Shown here: piece after piece, positions 19,484 through 28,598 of the stretch
Layout of the letters: each line of letters opens with the position of its first letter
Position numbering within the stretch: position 1 is the first letter of the stretch
Source of the DNA: an uncultured Rhizobiaceae group bacterium
GTDB taxonomy: Bacteria > Pseudomonadota > Alphaproteobacteria > Rhizobiales > Rhizobiaceae
Length of the DNA: 64,000 nt
Assembly: GCA_938010435.1 (NCBI GenBank)
Contig: CALLUS010000008.1
Coordinates: forward strand, 62,001-126,000
Direction of reading: 5' to 3'
Position numbers and translations under genes: made by a program
Notes under the pieces: generated by a model
Database searches by the model: none
Seen by the model: only the letters and a program-made list of their open reading frames with translations
What the model was told of the DNA's origin: nothing

Positions 19484-19854
19484 TGTTCAGCTCCCCGACC
19501 AGAAGTTTGGGACAAAAGACTGGAAAAATGGCTGAAATCCGTATGAGAATTGTCACGAAATATTTCGAATTATGTTTACCTTTACAAAATCTAAATCTTT
19601 TAAATTCAACACGTTAAGGAGTTAGTACTGCGCCCTACATCACAGTGACAACGTATTCAAAATCAATATTGTTCGAAATAAGTCGCAACTTGCTCATTGT
19701 AAGAGATATAATCTACCCCATGCTGCCACCAGCAGTTGGTTTAGTGATTTGGCTGACGGTTCGATTTCGGGCTATTTATCAATTGTAATATCAAACCACT
19801 GATTCGGCTCAGTTTTACGGTATTGAAATTTGGAGATTTCACGAGGTCTTACAC
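19484..19854. other. AT-rich intergenic region between divergent cell-wall genes
   Basis: 371 bp between the SleB-type gene (leftward) and the MepA-type gene (rightward). It is AT-rich and must hold both promoters. Several AT-rich hexamers are possible -10 elements, but none has a convincing -35 partner. No ORF, tRNA or strong hairpin is seen. Confidence 0.5.
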
Positions 19855-20907
19855 ATGCATTTCCCCCGCCTTATATTGGCAACAACAATTGCAGCGAGTT
19901 CACTTACCGCAGTCGCTTTACTGACTTCCAATACTTTTGCGGCAACACCTGCGAAGAAGCTGTTTGGTGCTAAGCGAGATGGTGCAGCACTTAAACCCGC
20001 AGTCTTCGGCTCCTACGCAAAAGGCTGCGTTGCTGGCGCTGAAAGACTTCCCGATGATGGCGCCACATGGCAAGCTATGCGCTTGTCGCGCAATCGGCAT
20101 TGGGCGCATCCTGAACTTATTCAGTTGGTGAAAAAACTATCTGTAGATGGACGTAAGGTGGGGTGGAACGGATTGCTCGTTGGCGACCTTACACAGCCAA
20201 GAGGCGGACCAATGCTTACCGGCCACGCGTCTCATCAAGCCGGATTGGATGCCGATGTTTGGCTAACACCAATGCCCAACCGTCGGTTGAGCCGCAAAGA
20301 ACGGGAGCAACTTTCTGCTACATCCATGTTAGCACGACGCAGTAACGGCAAGCTAACCAACCAGAAAATCGATAAACGACGTTTTACTAGAGCCCATGCG
20401 GGTATTATTCGCACCGCCGCAAGCTATCGAAACGTGGAACGCATTTTTGTGCATCCAACAATCAAACGCGAGTTATGCCAGCAATATCCCAACAAGCCTA
20501 AATGGCTTGGTAAAGTGCGTGCGCAATTTGGACATCACTATCATTTTCATATTCGTATTGGTTGCCCCGCCGGTTCGCCGGGTTGTAAACCACAGCGCGC
20601 TGTTCCTTCCTATGGCTGCGACAAAGCTACGATGGATTATTGGTTCAAGGTTGCTTACGGGCCACCGCCCAAACGCAAGAAAGGGGCCAAGCCCGTTAAA
20701 CGCAAACCAAAACGTCAAATCCGATTGACCGATCTGCCAAGGCAGTGCCGTGTGGTTTTAAATGCACCCGGGACAGGTCGTTCAGTAAGTGGACAGGCCT
20801 ATATACCTTCAACGTCCACCTCAAAGGTTGTACAAGCGTTGAACACTGTTTTGATTGATAAAGTGGTATTACCAACTTTTAGACCAGCGCCGGCCGGTTT
20901 CAGGTAA
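19855..20907 (+). CDS. mepA: Penicillin-insensitive murein endopeptidase (MepA, M74)
   Basis: 350 residues with a signal peptide ending near SNTFAA. The LAS-type zinc site is visible: GHASHQAGLDADVW (His and Asp ligands) and HYHFHIRIGCP (HxH). The protein is longer than E. coli MepA because of a basic, proline-rich C-terminal extension (KRKKGAKPVKRKPKR then ~55 residues). It cleaves D-Ala-meso-DAP cross-links in the periplasm. Divergent from another cell-wall hydrolase. Confidence 0.93.
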   Translation: MHFPRLILATTIAASSLTAVALLTSNTFAATPAKKLFGAKRDGAALKPAVFGSYAKGCVAGAERLPDDGATWQAMRLSRNRHWAHPELIQLVKKLSVDGRKVGWNGLLVGDLTQPRGGPMLTGHASHQAGLDADVWLTPMPNRRLSRKEREQLSATSMLARRSNGKLTNQKIDKRRFTRAHAGIIRTAASYRNVERIFVHPTIKRELCQQYPNKPKWLGKVRAQFGHHYHFHIRIGCPAGSPGCKPQRAVPSYGCDKATMDYWFKVAYGPPPKRKKGAKPVKRKPKRQIRLTDLPRQCRVVLNAPGTGRSVSGQAYIPSTSTSKVVQALNTVLIDKVVLPTFRPAPAGFR

Positions 20908-20912
20908 TCTAA

Positions 20913-21275
20913 TTACAAACCCAGTTCGGAACGTTTTGCTCGGGTGAGTTTGTGTGCGATAATTTCGTGCGCAGCCTCAATATAAACCTTTATGTCGTCA
21001 TCGCTCATAGCGCTTCTGTCTTGAATTTGTACCCACTTGAAACGCCCAAGATATGGCGCAGCGATAATGCCTGATTGTTCTGTTAGAATCTGAAATGCCA
21101 AATCACTGACTTTGAACACAACTTTCCAGCTTTTATCATCCCGCTCTTCACCCCATGGGGCGCAGAGAGCAAAGACCTTATCTCCCACTTTCCAAACATG
21201 GGCCCCGCCCCATTGCACCACCATGGTGGTGGCTGGAAGCGATTTGCAGAATGTATCGAAGACCTTCAAGTCCAT
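20913..21275 (-). CDS. MmcQ/YjbR family protein
   Basis: 120 residues. The sequence VFDTFCKSLPATTMVVQWGGAHVWKVGDKVFALCAPWG, then SWKVVFKVSDLAFQIL and GRFKWVQIQ, matches the CyaY-like MmcQ/YjbR fold, proposed to bind DNA or small ligands. No function is established. It is 15 bp downstream of msrA on the same strand and probably shares its message. Confidence 0.87.
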   Translation of the reverse strand: MDLKVFDTFCKSLPATTMVVQWGGAHVWKVGDKVFALCAPWGEERDDKSWKVVFKVSDLAFQILTEQSGIIAAPYLGRFKWVQIQDRSAMSDDDIKVYIEAAHEIIAHKLTRAKRSELGL

Positions 21276-21290
21276 CTGTGATGCCGTTTG

Positions 21291-21947
21291 CTAAACCTCA
21301 GATGGGACAGGGCAAGCCACGCCCGTGCCCGCAAGATTACAATAGCCATTCGGGTTTTTGGCTAAGTATTGCTGATGATATTCATCTGCATAATAAAATG
21401 TAGGCGCATCCATAATCTCGGTCGTGATATTGCCCCGCCCTTGGGATGAAAGAGCTTTCGCATAGGCATTTTTCGAAGTCTCTGCCGCTACTTTTTGTTC
21501 TGGCGATGTGGTGTAAATGCCTGAACGGTATTGTGTACCGGTGTCATTGCCTTGACGCATTCCTTGCGTTGGGTCGTGGGATTCCCAAAAAGTAGCGAGT
21601 ATCTCATCGATAGAAATTTCCGCGGGATCAAATACAACGCGCACTGTTTCATTGTGGCCAGTAAGACCTGTACAGACCTCGTTGTAAGTCGGGTTTGGTG
21701 AAACACCGGCCTGATAACCAACAGCCGTGACCCAAACGCCCTGTTTTTCCCAAAACAAACGTTCCACACCCCAAAAACACCCCATGCCAAGAAAGATCTC
21801 TTCCATACCTTCCGGTACAGGATCACCAATTGGACGGCCATTTACATGGTGGAACTCTGACGTAGGCAATGCATCTTTACGACCCGGCATCGCCGTCTCA
21901 GCAGTTGGCATTTTCAATTTACTGGTCAACCGGTCTATCAAAAACAT
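21291..21947 (-). CDS. msrA: Peptide-methionine (S)-S-oxide reductase
   Basis: 218 residues with the catalytic cysteine in MGCFWGVERLFW (~residue 56), plus GYQAGVSPNPTYNEVCTGLTGHNETVRVVFDP and the QYRSGIYT strand. A resolving cysteine is likely at NGYCNLAGTGVACPV near the C terminus. It repairs oxidised methionine using thioredoxin. An N-terminal ~40-residue extension is usual in the Rhizobiales form and is not a clear export signal. A small membrane-protein gene lies 26 bp upstream. Confidence 0.96.
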   Translation of the reverse strand: MFLIDRLTSKLKMPTAETAMPGRKDALPTSEFHHVNGRPIGDPVPEGMEEIFLGMGCFWGVERLFWEKQGVWVTAVGYQAGVSPNPTYNEVCTGLTGHNETVRVVFDPAEISIDEILATFWESHDPTQGMRQGNDTGTQYRSGIYTTSPEQKVAAETSKNAYAKALSSQGRGNITTEIMDAPTFYYADEYHQQYLAKNPNGYCNLAGTGVACPVPSEV

Positions 21948-21973
21948 GAGACATCTCTTTCAATTTGAATTCA

Positions 21974-22330
21974 CTAGCGACTCGCAAAACGCCCAAATCG
22001 ACTGTCTCGCTTTTGTCCTAGCCACAATAAGATCATCGCGAGCAACCAGAACACCAACCAACTGGGCAGCGCCAAGATAAGTGTAACCACACTATCCCAA
22101 ACAAAAGAAGGCAAGGTATTAGAAATGGCGTCTTTTGCCGCAGTAAATGATGCGGGATTGAACCCAGCCCAGGCATCCCCGAGCGATGTCATGATAAGTG
22201 AACTGGCCGTTATGCTGCGTGTTATATCCAAAACCGCCAACACAAGAGCCAGCGCAAGGGTCACAAATCCTAAAAGACGAAAAACAAAACTGAACAATAC
22301 CGGGGCCTTTGCATTTGTCCGCTGGAGCAA
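21974..22330 (-). CDS. Small membrane protein of unknown function
   Basis: 118 residues with two strong hydrophobic segments (~12-35, FVFRLLGFVTLALALVLAVLDI, and ~80-103, VVTLILALPSWLVFWLLAMILLWLG), and a short basic tail. The first loop contains a conserved-looking SLIMTSLGDAWAGFNP. It looks like an inner-membrane protein and is probably co-transcribed with msrA. No family name is assigned. Confidence 0.65.
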   Translation of the reverse strand: MLQRTNAKAPVLFSFVFRLLGFVTLALALVLAVLDITRSITASSLIMTSLGDAWAGFNPASFTAAKDAISNTLPSFVWDSVVTLILALPSWLVFWLLAMILLWLGQKRDSRFGRFASR

Positions 22331-22604
22331 CTTAAGTCGTTCCTAATTGGGGCAACCTAACTATTGAATCCCCCTGTTACCAGTCGTTTAAGGCGAGATT
22401 TATACGTGTTCAATAATTTGTCTATACACAGGCAGTTAAGAGTTGAAACATGCCCTGTCTTATGTGTATACCGTGGCCGCTTCATCAGAAGCAGAGACGC
22501 AGACAATTGGTCTTTTGTTTTCGTTATCGGTTGCCAATATGGCACCAAATGAAGCTTTGCTTCGATCAAGACCTTCTCTGATACTCCGATCAGGGCAATA
22601 CTGC

Positions 22605-22694
22605 GGACAGGTGGCCGAGTGGTCGAAGGCGCACGCTTGGAAAGCGTGTGGGCGGGTGACCGTCCCCAGGGTTCGAATCCCTGTCTGTCCGCCA
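22605..22694 (+). tRNA. tRNA-Ser (GGA)
   Basis: The sequence folds as a class II tRNA: acceptor GGACAGG with its 3' partner at 22684-22690, discriminator G and an encoded CCA (22692-22694); D-arm GGCCGAGTGG; anticodon stem CACGC/GCGTG with loop TTGGAAA, anticodon GGA at 22639-22641; a long variable arm (GGCGGGTGACCGTCC region); and T-arm with GGTTCGAATCC. It reads UCC and UCU serine codons. Confidence 0.95.
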
Positions 22695-22795
22695 TAGTTT
22701 TCTTGTTTCAATAATTTTTTGGTGTTCCGAATTGAGTAAGTTGAGCTTATCTGAATGATAATCAGATGCGAAACACTATCCTGAGTTGATGCAAT

Positions 22796-23053
22796 TTAAT
22801 CGTTAGTGTTGAGAGTGAAAAACCTTTCTGAAGAACCTCTCGTTGCCGCATTATAAAACTTCCCATCCAATGGGATCACACTTTTTAGAGCTCTCGTAGA
22901 GATCAAGGCTGTTTCAAGCAGGGCAAATTCTTTCAATACATTAGGCTTACGATAAAGAAACACATTTCCCATACGCGCGGAGTCGGCGGCTTGTGCATTA
23001 AACAGTACCCTTTCCCAACATTCTTTCGCTTCGCACAATGCGAGATAGGTCAC
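22796..23053 (-). CDS. Doubtful small ORF downstream of tRNA-Ser
   Basis: An 85-codon frame with GTG start in the ~460-bp gap between tRNA-Ser and the SDR gene. No Shine-Dalgarno sequence is seen and no family is recognised. Its composition (KECWERVLFNAQAADSARMGN, then a leucine-rich stretch) is protein-like, so it might be a degraded or orphan gene. The rest of the gap shows no tRNA repeat or integrase remnant. Confidence 0.25.
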   Translation of the reverse strand: MTYLALCEAKECWERVLFNAQAADSARMGNVFLYRKPNVLKEFALLETALISTRALKSVIPLDGKFYNAATRGSSERFFTLNTND

Positions 23054-23157
23054 GTAAAATGATCTGTTGGGAACCTATGCTTAATACGTTAATTCTCCAA
23101 AGTAACGGACAATCGGCAGAGATATTTGTCTCAGCCTGCATCGACTGTTTTAAGTGT

Positions 23158-23946
23158 CTATAAAAGGTCGCTCAATTCTAAGCGGTCAGACGTGGCAAAT
23201 GCAGACATTCCGCCATCAATTGAAATATCAGTTCCTTTAATCCAGCCACTTTCAGGAGAAAGAAGGAACATAGCGAGTTGTGCAATTTCATCTGCGGTGC
23301 CAGATCGCCCTGCCCTTTCAACATTCTTGGTCATGCGATCTCCGAACGCTGCTTGAAAGTCGTCCAATATTTGAGTGTTCACCGCACCAGGACTAATGGA
23401 ATTAATGCGCATGCCGCGATTCAAATAGTTTTCAGAACTTGCCATAGTCCAAAGAATGATAGCTTCCTTGGACAAATCATAAGCGCGAACGGGGGTGATC
23501 TCTTCTTCGGCAATAAATTTTTGAACGTTCGATGTACCGCTCATCTTAGAAAGCCGCTTAACTTGCTCAATACCATTGGGCCATCCATGACCGGCGCGCG
23601 ATGCCATGTTTACAACTGACGCTCCATCTTTGAGCTTTGCTTGTAATTCGTTTGTAAACTGACGTGTCCCAAAATAATTAACCGCCAATATTTGCTCTTC
23701 TAGCCCATCACGCGGAGGTAAACCGGCGCTGTTGCAAATGCCGTCCAACCCATCTGAAACTTGTGCGCAGGCGTCTACAATAGAAGATGGGCGTGACAAA
23801 TCCAGTGCTATAAACTGATCTACATCTTGAGTGGGTTTGGCAATGTCAAACCCTAGAACACGATGACCCTTTAACTTCAGCAGTTTCGATAATTCCTTGC
23901 CAATACCATTTGAAACCCCAGTGATTGCATACGTTTTATCAGTCAT
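23158..23946 (-). CDS. Short-chain dehydrogenase (coniferyl-alcohol dehydrogenase-like)
   Basis: 262 residues from ATG 23946 (a longer frame from 23988 lacks support; the Rossmann strand starts at residue 5). NAD(P)-binding GVSNGIG, the NSAG motif, catalytic Ser in VVNMASRAG and the YDLSKEA Tyr-Lys pair are present, with SISPGAVNT after. An insertion of ~25 residues between the Ser and Tyr motifs (GWPNGIEQVKRLSKMSGTSN region) resembles coniferyl-alcohol or 3-alpha-hydroxysteroid dehydrogenases. An aldehyde dehydrogenase gene lies upstream on the same strand, so an alcohol-aldehyde-acid sequence is possible. Confidence 0.85.
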   Translation of the reverse strand: MTDKTYAITGVSNGIGKELSKLLKLKGHRVLGFDIAKPTQDVDQFIALDLSRPSSIVDACAQVSDGLDGICNSAGLPPRDGLEEQILAVNYFGTRQFTNELQAKLKDGASVVNMASRAGHGWPNGIEQVKRLSKMSGTSNVQKFIAEEEITPVRAYDLSKEAIILWTMASSENYLNRGMRINSISPGAVNTQILDDFQAAFGDRMTKNVERAGRSGTADEIAQLAMFLLSPESGWIKGTDISIDGGMSAFATSDRLELSDLL

Positions 23947-24033
23947 TTCGTGGCCATCCCAACATTTTATTGATGCAGCGTACGTCACCAGACATGTTAA
24001 CTCTGCGCGTTTTCCAAACTCGCATCAATGCAT

Positions 24034-24069
24034 AAAACAGAAACAGGCACCCGATTTCTCGAGTGCCTG
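24034..24069 (-). terminator. Intrinsic terminator after the aldehyde dehydrogenase gene
   Basis: On the minus strand CAGGCACTCGA pairs with TCGGGTGCCTG around a GAAA tetraloop (24044-24069), followed by TTTCTGTTTT. It lies ~30 bp after the dehydrogenase stop and before the SDR gene, so the two genes may have separate transcripts. Confidence 0.82.
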
Positions 24070-24099
24070 ATCGGCAAAATTCTACTTCTTAGAATAAGT

Positions 24100-25542
24100 T
24101 TAGGCGCCGCTTGGCCATCCACCGATTGCACGGACTTCCAAGAAATCCTCCAATCCCCAAATGCCGCCTTCGCGACCATTACCGGATTGTTTCATACCAC
24201 CAAATGGCGCACCAGCACTTCGACCTTGGCCATTGATATCAACCATTCCACTACGTAATTCCCGCGCTACACGGCGTGCACGTTCGGGATCAGATGTTTG
24301 GATGTAATTGGTCAAACCGTATTCGGTATCATTTGCGATCGCAATCGCTTCTTCTTCGCTGTCGAATGGCATCATTGAAAGAACAGGGCCGAACACCTCT
24401 TCGCGCATAATCCGCATGTCATTGTGACAATCAGCAAAAACTGTAGGGCGTACATAGAAACCACGGTTCAAGCCATCAGGACGACCGACCCCGCCTGAAA
24501 CCAAACGAGCGCCTTCATCTATGCCGACTTGGATAAGATCCTGAACTTTGTCGAACTGCATTTCTGATACAAGCGGGCCAATATGACGCCCTTCTTCGGA
24601 TGCAGCATTAACGGAAGTTGCTTCAGCAGCTTCTTTGGCTTGCTCTACAGCTTCATCGTACCGCGAACGTTCAACCAACATGCGCGTGGGCGCGTTACAG
24701 GATTGTCCTGTGTTGTTGAAGCATCTGACAATGCCTTGCTTTACGGCCTTCTCATCAGCATCAGCAAACACAAGATTTGCCCCTTTGCCGCCGAGTTCCA
24801 AAGTCACGCGTTTAACAGTTTCAGCACCCGATTTTGTGATCAAACGACCTGCGCGAGTGGAGCCGGTAAAGCTGATCATCTCAATATCTTCGTGGGCAGA
24901 CAACTGGCTTCCAACGCCCGGACCGTCACCATTCAACATATTGTAGACACCTGCAGGCACGCCCGCCTCATGCATGATCTCAGAAAACAGAACCGCAGAT
25001 AGTGGCGACTGTTCAGAAGGCTTGAGTACAGTTGTACAACCGGTTGCAAGAGCTGGGATCACTTTGAGCGCAATCTGGTTCATCGGCCAGTTCCAAGGCG
25101 TGATCAATCCGCAAACACCGATTGGCTCATACAAAATGCGATCATTAGGTGTATCAGCACGCAATTCGCGCTCAAATTCGAAATTTTTCAATGCATCAAT
25201 AAATGCCTGAATGTGAAAGCTACCAGTTCCAGACTGTTGTGTTTTAGCCATGGAAACAGGCGCACCCATTTCACGACTGATCACTTCGCCCATTTCATCG
25301 GAACGTTTGGTGTAAACGCTCAAGATGGTTTGCATCAGTTCAAGACGCTCAGCCTTCGTAGATTTGCGCCATTTCGGGAAAGCCGCTTTTGCAGCAGCAA
25401 CCGCAGCATTAGTATCAGCCTCGCCACCTAGCGAGATTGTCGCGAATGCTTCTTCATTTGAAGGATCAATAACAGGAAAGTCAGTACCAGCTTGAGGTTT
25501 GACCCATTGACCATTGATGTAAAAATTTCGAGCGTCTTGCAT
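24100..25542 (-). CDS. Aldehyde dehydrogenase family protein
   Basis: 480 residues from the ATG at 25542, which has AAGGGTGG upstream; a GTG four codons earlier is less well spaced. Catalytic Cys is in NNTGQSCNAPTRM (~residue 282), the general-base Glu in TLELGGKGANLVF, and the NAD-binding Asn in ITPWNWPMNQ. Length and motifs are standard for NAD(P)+-dependent ALDH of broad specificity (similar to 3-succinoylsemialdehyde-pyridine dehydrogenase-like proteins). With the SDR downstream it could oxidise an alcohol-derived aldehyde; the substrate is not identifiable. Confidence 0.93.
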   Translation of the reverse strand: MQDARNFYINGQWVKPQAGTDFPVIDPSNEEAFATISLGGEADTNAAVAAAKAAFPKWRKSTKAERLELMQTILSVYTKRSDEMGEVISREMGAPVSMAKTQQSGTGSFHIQAFIDALKNFEFERELRADTPNDRILYEPIGVCGLITPWNWPMNQIALKVIPALATGCTTVLKPSEQSPLSAVLFSEIMHEAGVPAGVYNMLNGDGPGVGSQLSAHEDIEMISFTGSTRAGRLITKSGAETVKRVTLELGGKGANLVFADADEKAVKQGIVRCFNNTGQSCNAPTRMLVERSRYDEAVEQAKEAAEATSVNAASEEGRHIGPLVSEMQFDKVQDLIQVGIDEGARLVSGGVGRPDGLNRGFYVRPTVFADCHNDMRIMREEVFGPVLSMMPFDSEEEAIAIANDTEYGLTNYIQTSDPERARRVARELRSGMVDINGQGRSAGAPFGGMKQSGNGREGGIWGLEDFLEVRAIGGWPSGA

Positions 25543-25658
25543 GGATTGATCCACCCTTGAAAATTATTTGCATTACCGAAATTCGGCAATTTCTACAAAC
25601 ACATACTCTCAACGAAAGGGGCACGCAACAATCCGTGTCATGCGAATATAAGACTCTT

Positions 25659-28598
25659 TTAGGCAGCCTTTGACTTTTCAACACCATCAGCTGAAAGAGT
25701 CTTTTTAAGCGCTGCCCCGTTTTTGTCAGAACTGAACAAACCAAGCCAATCGGTCATCACATCGACAGGCATTGGTTTGGAGATCAAATAACCTTGAAAC
25801 GCGTCACAATTGATATCGCGAAGAAACTCTAATTCTTCTTCAGTTTCAATTCCTTCAGCAACCGTTTTCACACCAAGGCACTTCGCCATCACAATAACCG
25901 AACTGACCATAGTCGCGTTTGAGTGGTTGATGTTTATGTCGGACACAAACGAACGATCGATCTTCAGAATATCAGGATGCAATTTCTGCAGATAAGATAA
26001 GGATGCCTGTCCTGTTCCAAAATCATCAATCGCAATAAACACACCTAAATGTTGTAAACGTTTTAGCAACGGCGCAGCAATTTCCATGTCAGTCGCTTGG
26101 GCGGACTCTGTCACCTCAACTTGAATACGAGAGGCTTCATACGGGAATGCTTTAATGATTTCATAGACCTCGTCCATAAAGCTAATATTGGTTATTTGTC
26201 TAGCAGAAATGTTGATAGAAATTCTCGGCAAATTTAGCCCCGCATCGCACCAAGTTTTCATCTGTTCCAACGCTGTCTTAAACACCCAGGTATCAATCTC
26301 GGTAATCAAAGATGATTTTTCAGCTACGCTTATGAGACGATCCATTCGTGTCTTTTGCAACTCAGGACATACACAGCGGAGCAAGCATTCCGCTGCATTC
26401 AGTTGACCCGTTTTCGCATCAACAATCGGTTGAAAGCTAAGGGCAAATCCGTCACTGGCCAGCGCTGCTCGTATGCCATGCTCAATATCCAGACGCTTCA
26501 AGGAAGCTTCAATCATTCCTTCTTCGTAGATTTTGAACCCTTCTAAACGGTTTGCTTCAACTGCACGCCGCATCGCTACATCAGAGTTGCGTACGAGTGT
26601 ATCCACATCGTGCCCATGTTGAGGATACAAAGCTGCGCCAATACGACATTCGACAAAGACTTCTTTTTCGCCAATTTGATTTGGTTTACGAGCGGCCGTA
26701 AGCAGTTGTCCAATAATCCAATTGGTGTCGACGGCTTCATCCAGTCCGCCAATCTCAATGAACATTTCACCTCTGGTGTTGCGAACTGAGACTGTATCAT
26801 TTTCACGCAAGACAGACCCAACATGCTGTTTTAAGGAGGTCATGAGTTTAGCAGACAAACTGCTCCCTAAAGCTTCAACAAGGTAATCCCAAGACACAAC
26901 TGAGAGCTTTAAAATTGCAAAAGGTTTTTCATTGTTGCGGGCCATGTTGAGACTTTGTTTTGCTTTCGCAATGAACAATTCATGATGGTTGAGATTCTGT
27001 TGTATTGGCCCAGTTTGAGTATTTTGAATTGAAGCATCAATCGTCTTCGGGGCTTCAACACTTGTTCTGGTGTTTGTGATGCTGGAGGCAATTTGTTTTA
27101 CATTTTTAATGTCATCAAAACGAATTGATTTGTTTTTGCCAGACTTTTTCGCTGCTTGAACAGCAGCATTCGCTTCTCCTACAAAGTCTTGGGCCAAAAC
27201 TTTGCGGCCAGACATTTCAGCTATGCCAATGCTCACCGTTACATACTGACCACCAGGAAGAACCTTTCGAGATTCTTCCGTGATCTTGGTGCGTAAATTG
27301 TCTGCAAACTCAATCGCTTCTTTTGAAGAAACAGCACTGCGAACAATGCCAAAGTCTTGGCCGCCGATTCGAGCGACGTAGTCCGAACCAGAACACACAG
27401 ATTTTACAGCACTCGACACAGCAAGGAGAACAGAGTCGCCAGCGACAGGACCAAAACGTTCATTCACAGATTTAAAGTCATCCAAATCAATAATGAACAG
27501 GCTCATTGAACCAACCGCCAGCATGCTTGCATCGAGGTCACGATCCAAACGGCGGAAAAAGGTTCGACGGTTAATACAACCCGTAAAAGGGTCATGACTG
27601 GTCAGATAAGCCAATTCTTTGGTTTTTCGTTCAACATCTGATTGCGTTTTTTCAAGCTTTTTCGCGGTGACCTCCAAAGCTTCTTGGCTTTGGTTTAAAT
27701 CAGTTATATCTACAAGGGTAACAATCGCGCCAATTGCCTTGTCTTTTTCACCAGCAATTACCGTAGCATTGACGTTAAAATTGAATATCTCACCACTCTC
27801 AATACGCAAACTCATGAGTTCTTCACGTATTTCTCTTTTCTCGCGAATGGCTAAATGCCACGGATGAGCACCTGCGGAGGAAGACTGATCGCCCATCCGC
27901 CACTGCAAGTTGCTTATTTTGGTTCCAATTTCAGGGCCTTTTCCCGTACCGTACAACTTTAAAAGCGCACTGTTCACCAATAAGATTCGCTGCTTCTCAT
28001 CCAGAATAATCACACCTTCATTCAGGGTGTCGAAGGCTTTTTGCACCCGTTCCGGGATGACACGTCCGGGGTCAAGTTCATGCAAAGAACGTTTCAAAAT
28101 CAGGAAGTAACCCAAAAAACCTGTCGCCGCCAAAAAGGCCAGGAATGTTAATATTGGTACAGGGATTCCCAAGTATTGAGCATCGGAGAACGCCGAGCCA
28201 AAAGAAATCTCAATAGCGCCCTGTTTGCCTTCTTCACCAAGCAACGGAACGACAATATGTGTAGGAGTTGAGCGTCCGGATTCGTTCGCAATCCAGTTCT
28301 TTTCGTGATCACCGGCTGAAACAATAATAGTTCCGTCATTACGTCGCAAAGCGGCAGAAATTACGTCCGCGTTACGCCCGACAACCAAGCTCAACGTTTC
28401 TTCCAGCGTCACGCCATCATTGCGGTTTGCCGCACCTGCAAGTTGTAAAGACAACGCCTCTGCAACTTTCACACGGGCGTCAAGCTCTGTTGCACTCTTG
28501 TCTGGAATGAGCCCAAGAAGATAGGCTGTCAAAGAGATTGCGAGGGTCAGGGACACCAAGCCAAAACTCAACAGGAATACGAGCTTTAGTCTTTTCAT
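25659..28598 (-). CDS. Membrane PAS-GGDEF-(GGDEF-like)-EAL signalling protein
   Basis: 979 residues. Order: TM1 (~6-30), periplasmic region (~31-140), TM2 (~145-167), PAS (~185-305), coiled linker, GGDEF domain (~340-500) whose active-site motif is GGQDF at ~410, a second degenerate GGDEF-like domain (~545-700, RGEMF at ~607), and EAL (~710-960). The EAL keeps all usual catalytic residues: E in ECLLR (~734), INIS Asn, EVTES Glu, DDFGTG (~859), KIDRS Lys, EGIETE and FQGYL. This suggests c-di-GMP phosphodiesterase activity with weak or regulatory GGDEF domains. Its start overlaps the stop of the giant surface-protein gene by 4 bp, so the two are translationally coupled. Confidence 0.92.
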   Translation of the reverse strand: MKRLKLVFLLSFGLVSLTLAISLTAYLLGLIPDKSATELDARVKVAEALSLQLAGAANRNDGVTLEETLSLVVGRNADVISAALRRNDGTIIVSAGDHEKNWIANESGRSTPTHIVVPLLGEEGKQGAIEISFGSAFSDAQYLGIPVPILTFLAFLAATGFLGYFLILKRSLHELDPGRVIPERVQKAFDTLNEGVIILDEKQRILLVNSALLKLYGTGKGPEIGTKISNLQWRMGDQSSSAGAHPWHLAIREKREIREELMSLRIESGEIFNFNVNATVIAGEKDKAIGAIVTLVDITDLNQSQEALEVTAKKLEKTQSDVERKTKELAYLTSHDPFTGCINRRTFFRRLDRDLDASMLAVGSMSLFIIDLDDFKSVNERFGPVAGDSVLLAVSSAVKSVCSGSDYVARIGGQDFGIVRSAVSSKEAIEFADNLRTKITEESRKVLPGGQYVTVSIGIAEMSGRKVLAQDFVGEANAAVQAAKKSGKNKSIRFDDIKNVKQIASSITNTRTSVEAPKTIDASIQNTQTGPIQQNLNHHELFIAKAKQSLNMARNNEKPFAILKLSVVSWDYLVEALGSSLSAKLMTSLKQHVGSVLRENDTVSVRNTRGEMFIEIGGLDEAVDTNWIIGQLLTAARKPNQIGEKEVFVECRIGAALYPQHGHDVDTLVRNSDVAMRRAVEANRLEGFKIYEEGMIEASLKRLDIEHGIRAALASDGFALSFQPIVDAKTGQLNAAECLLRCVCPELQKTRMDRLISVAEKSSLITEIDTWVFKTALEQMKTWCDAGLNLPRISINISARQITNISFMDEVYEIIKAFPYEASRIQVEVTESAQATDMEIAAPLLKRLQHLGVFIAIDDFGTGQASLSYLQKLHPDILKIDRSFVSDININHSNATMVSSVIVMAKCLGVKTVAEGIETEEELEFLRDINCDAFQGYLISKPMPVDVMTDWLGLFSSDKNGAALKKTLSADGVEKSKAA

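Noticed and set aside
22605-23157. tRNA-Ser as an integration site of a mobile island
   Set aside because: No integrase gene and no second copy of the tRNA 3' end were seen in the window.
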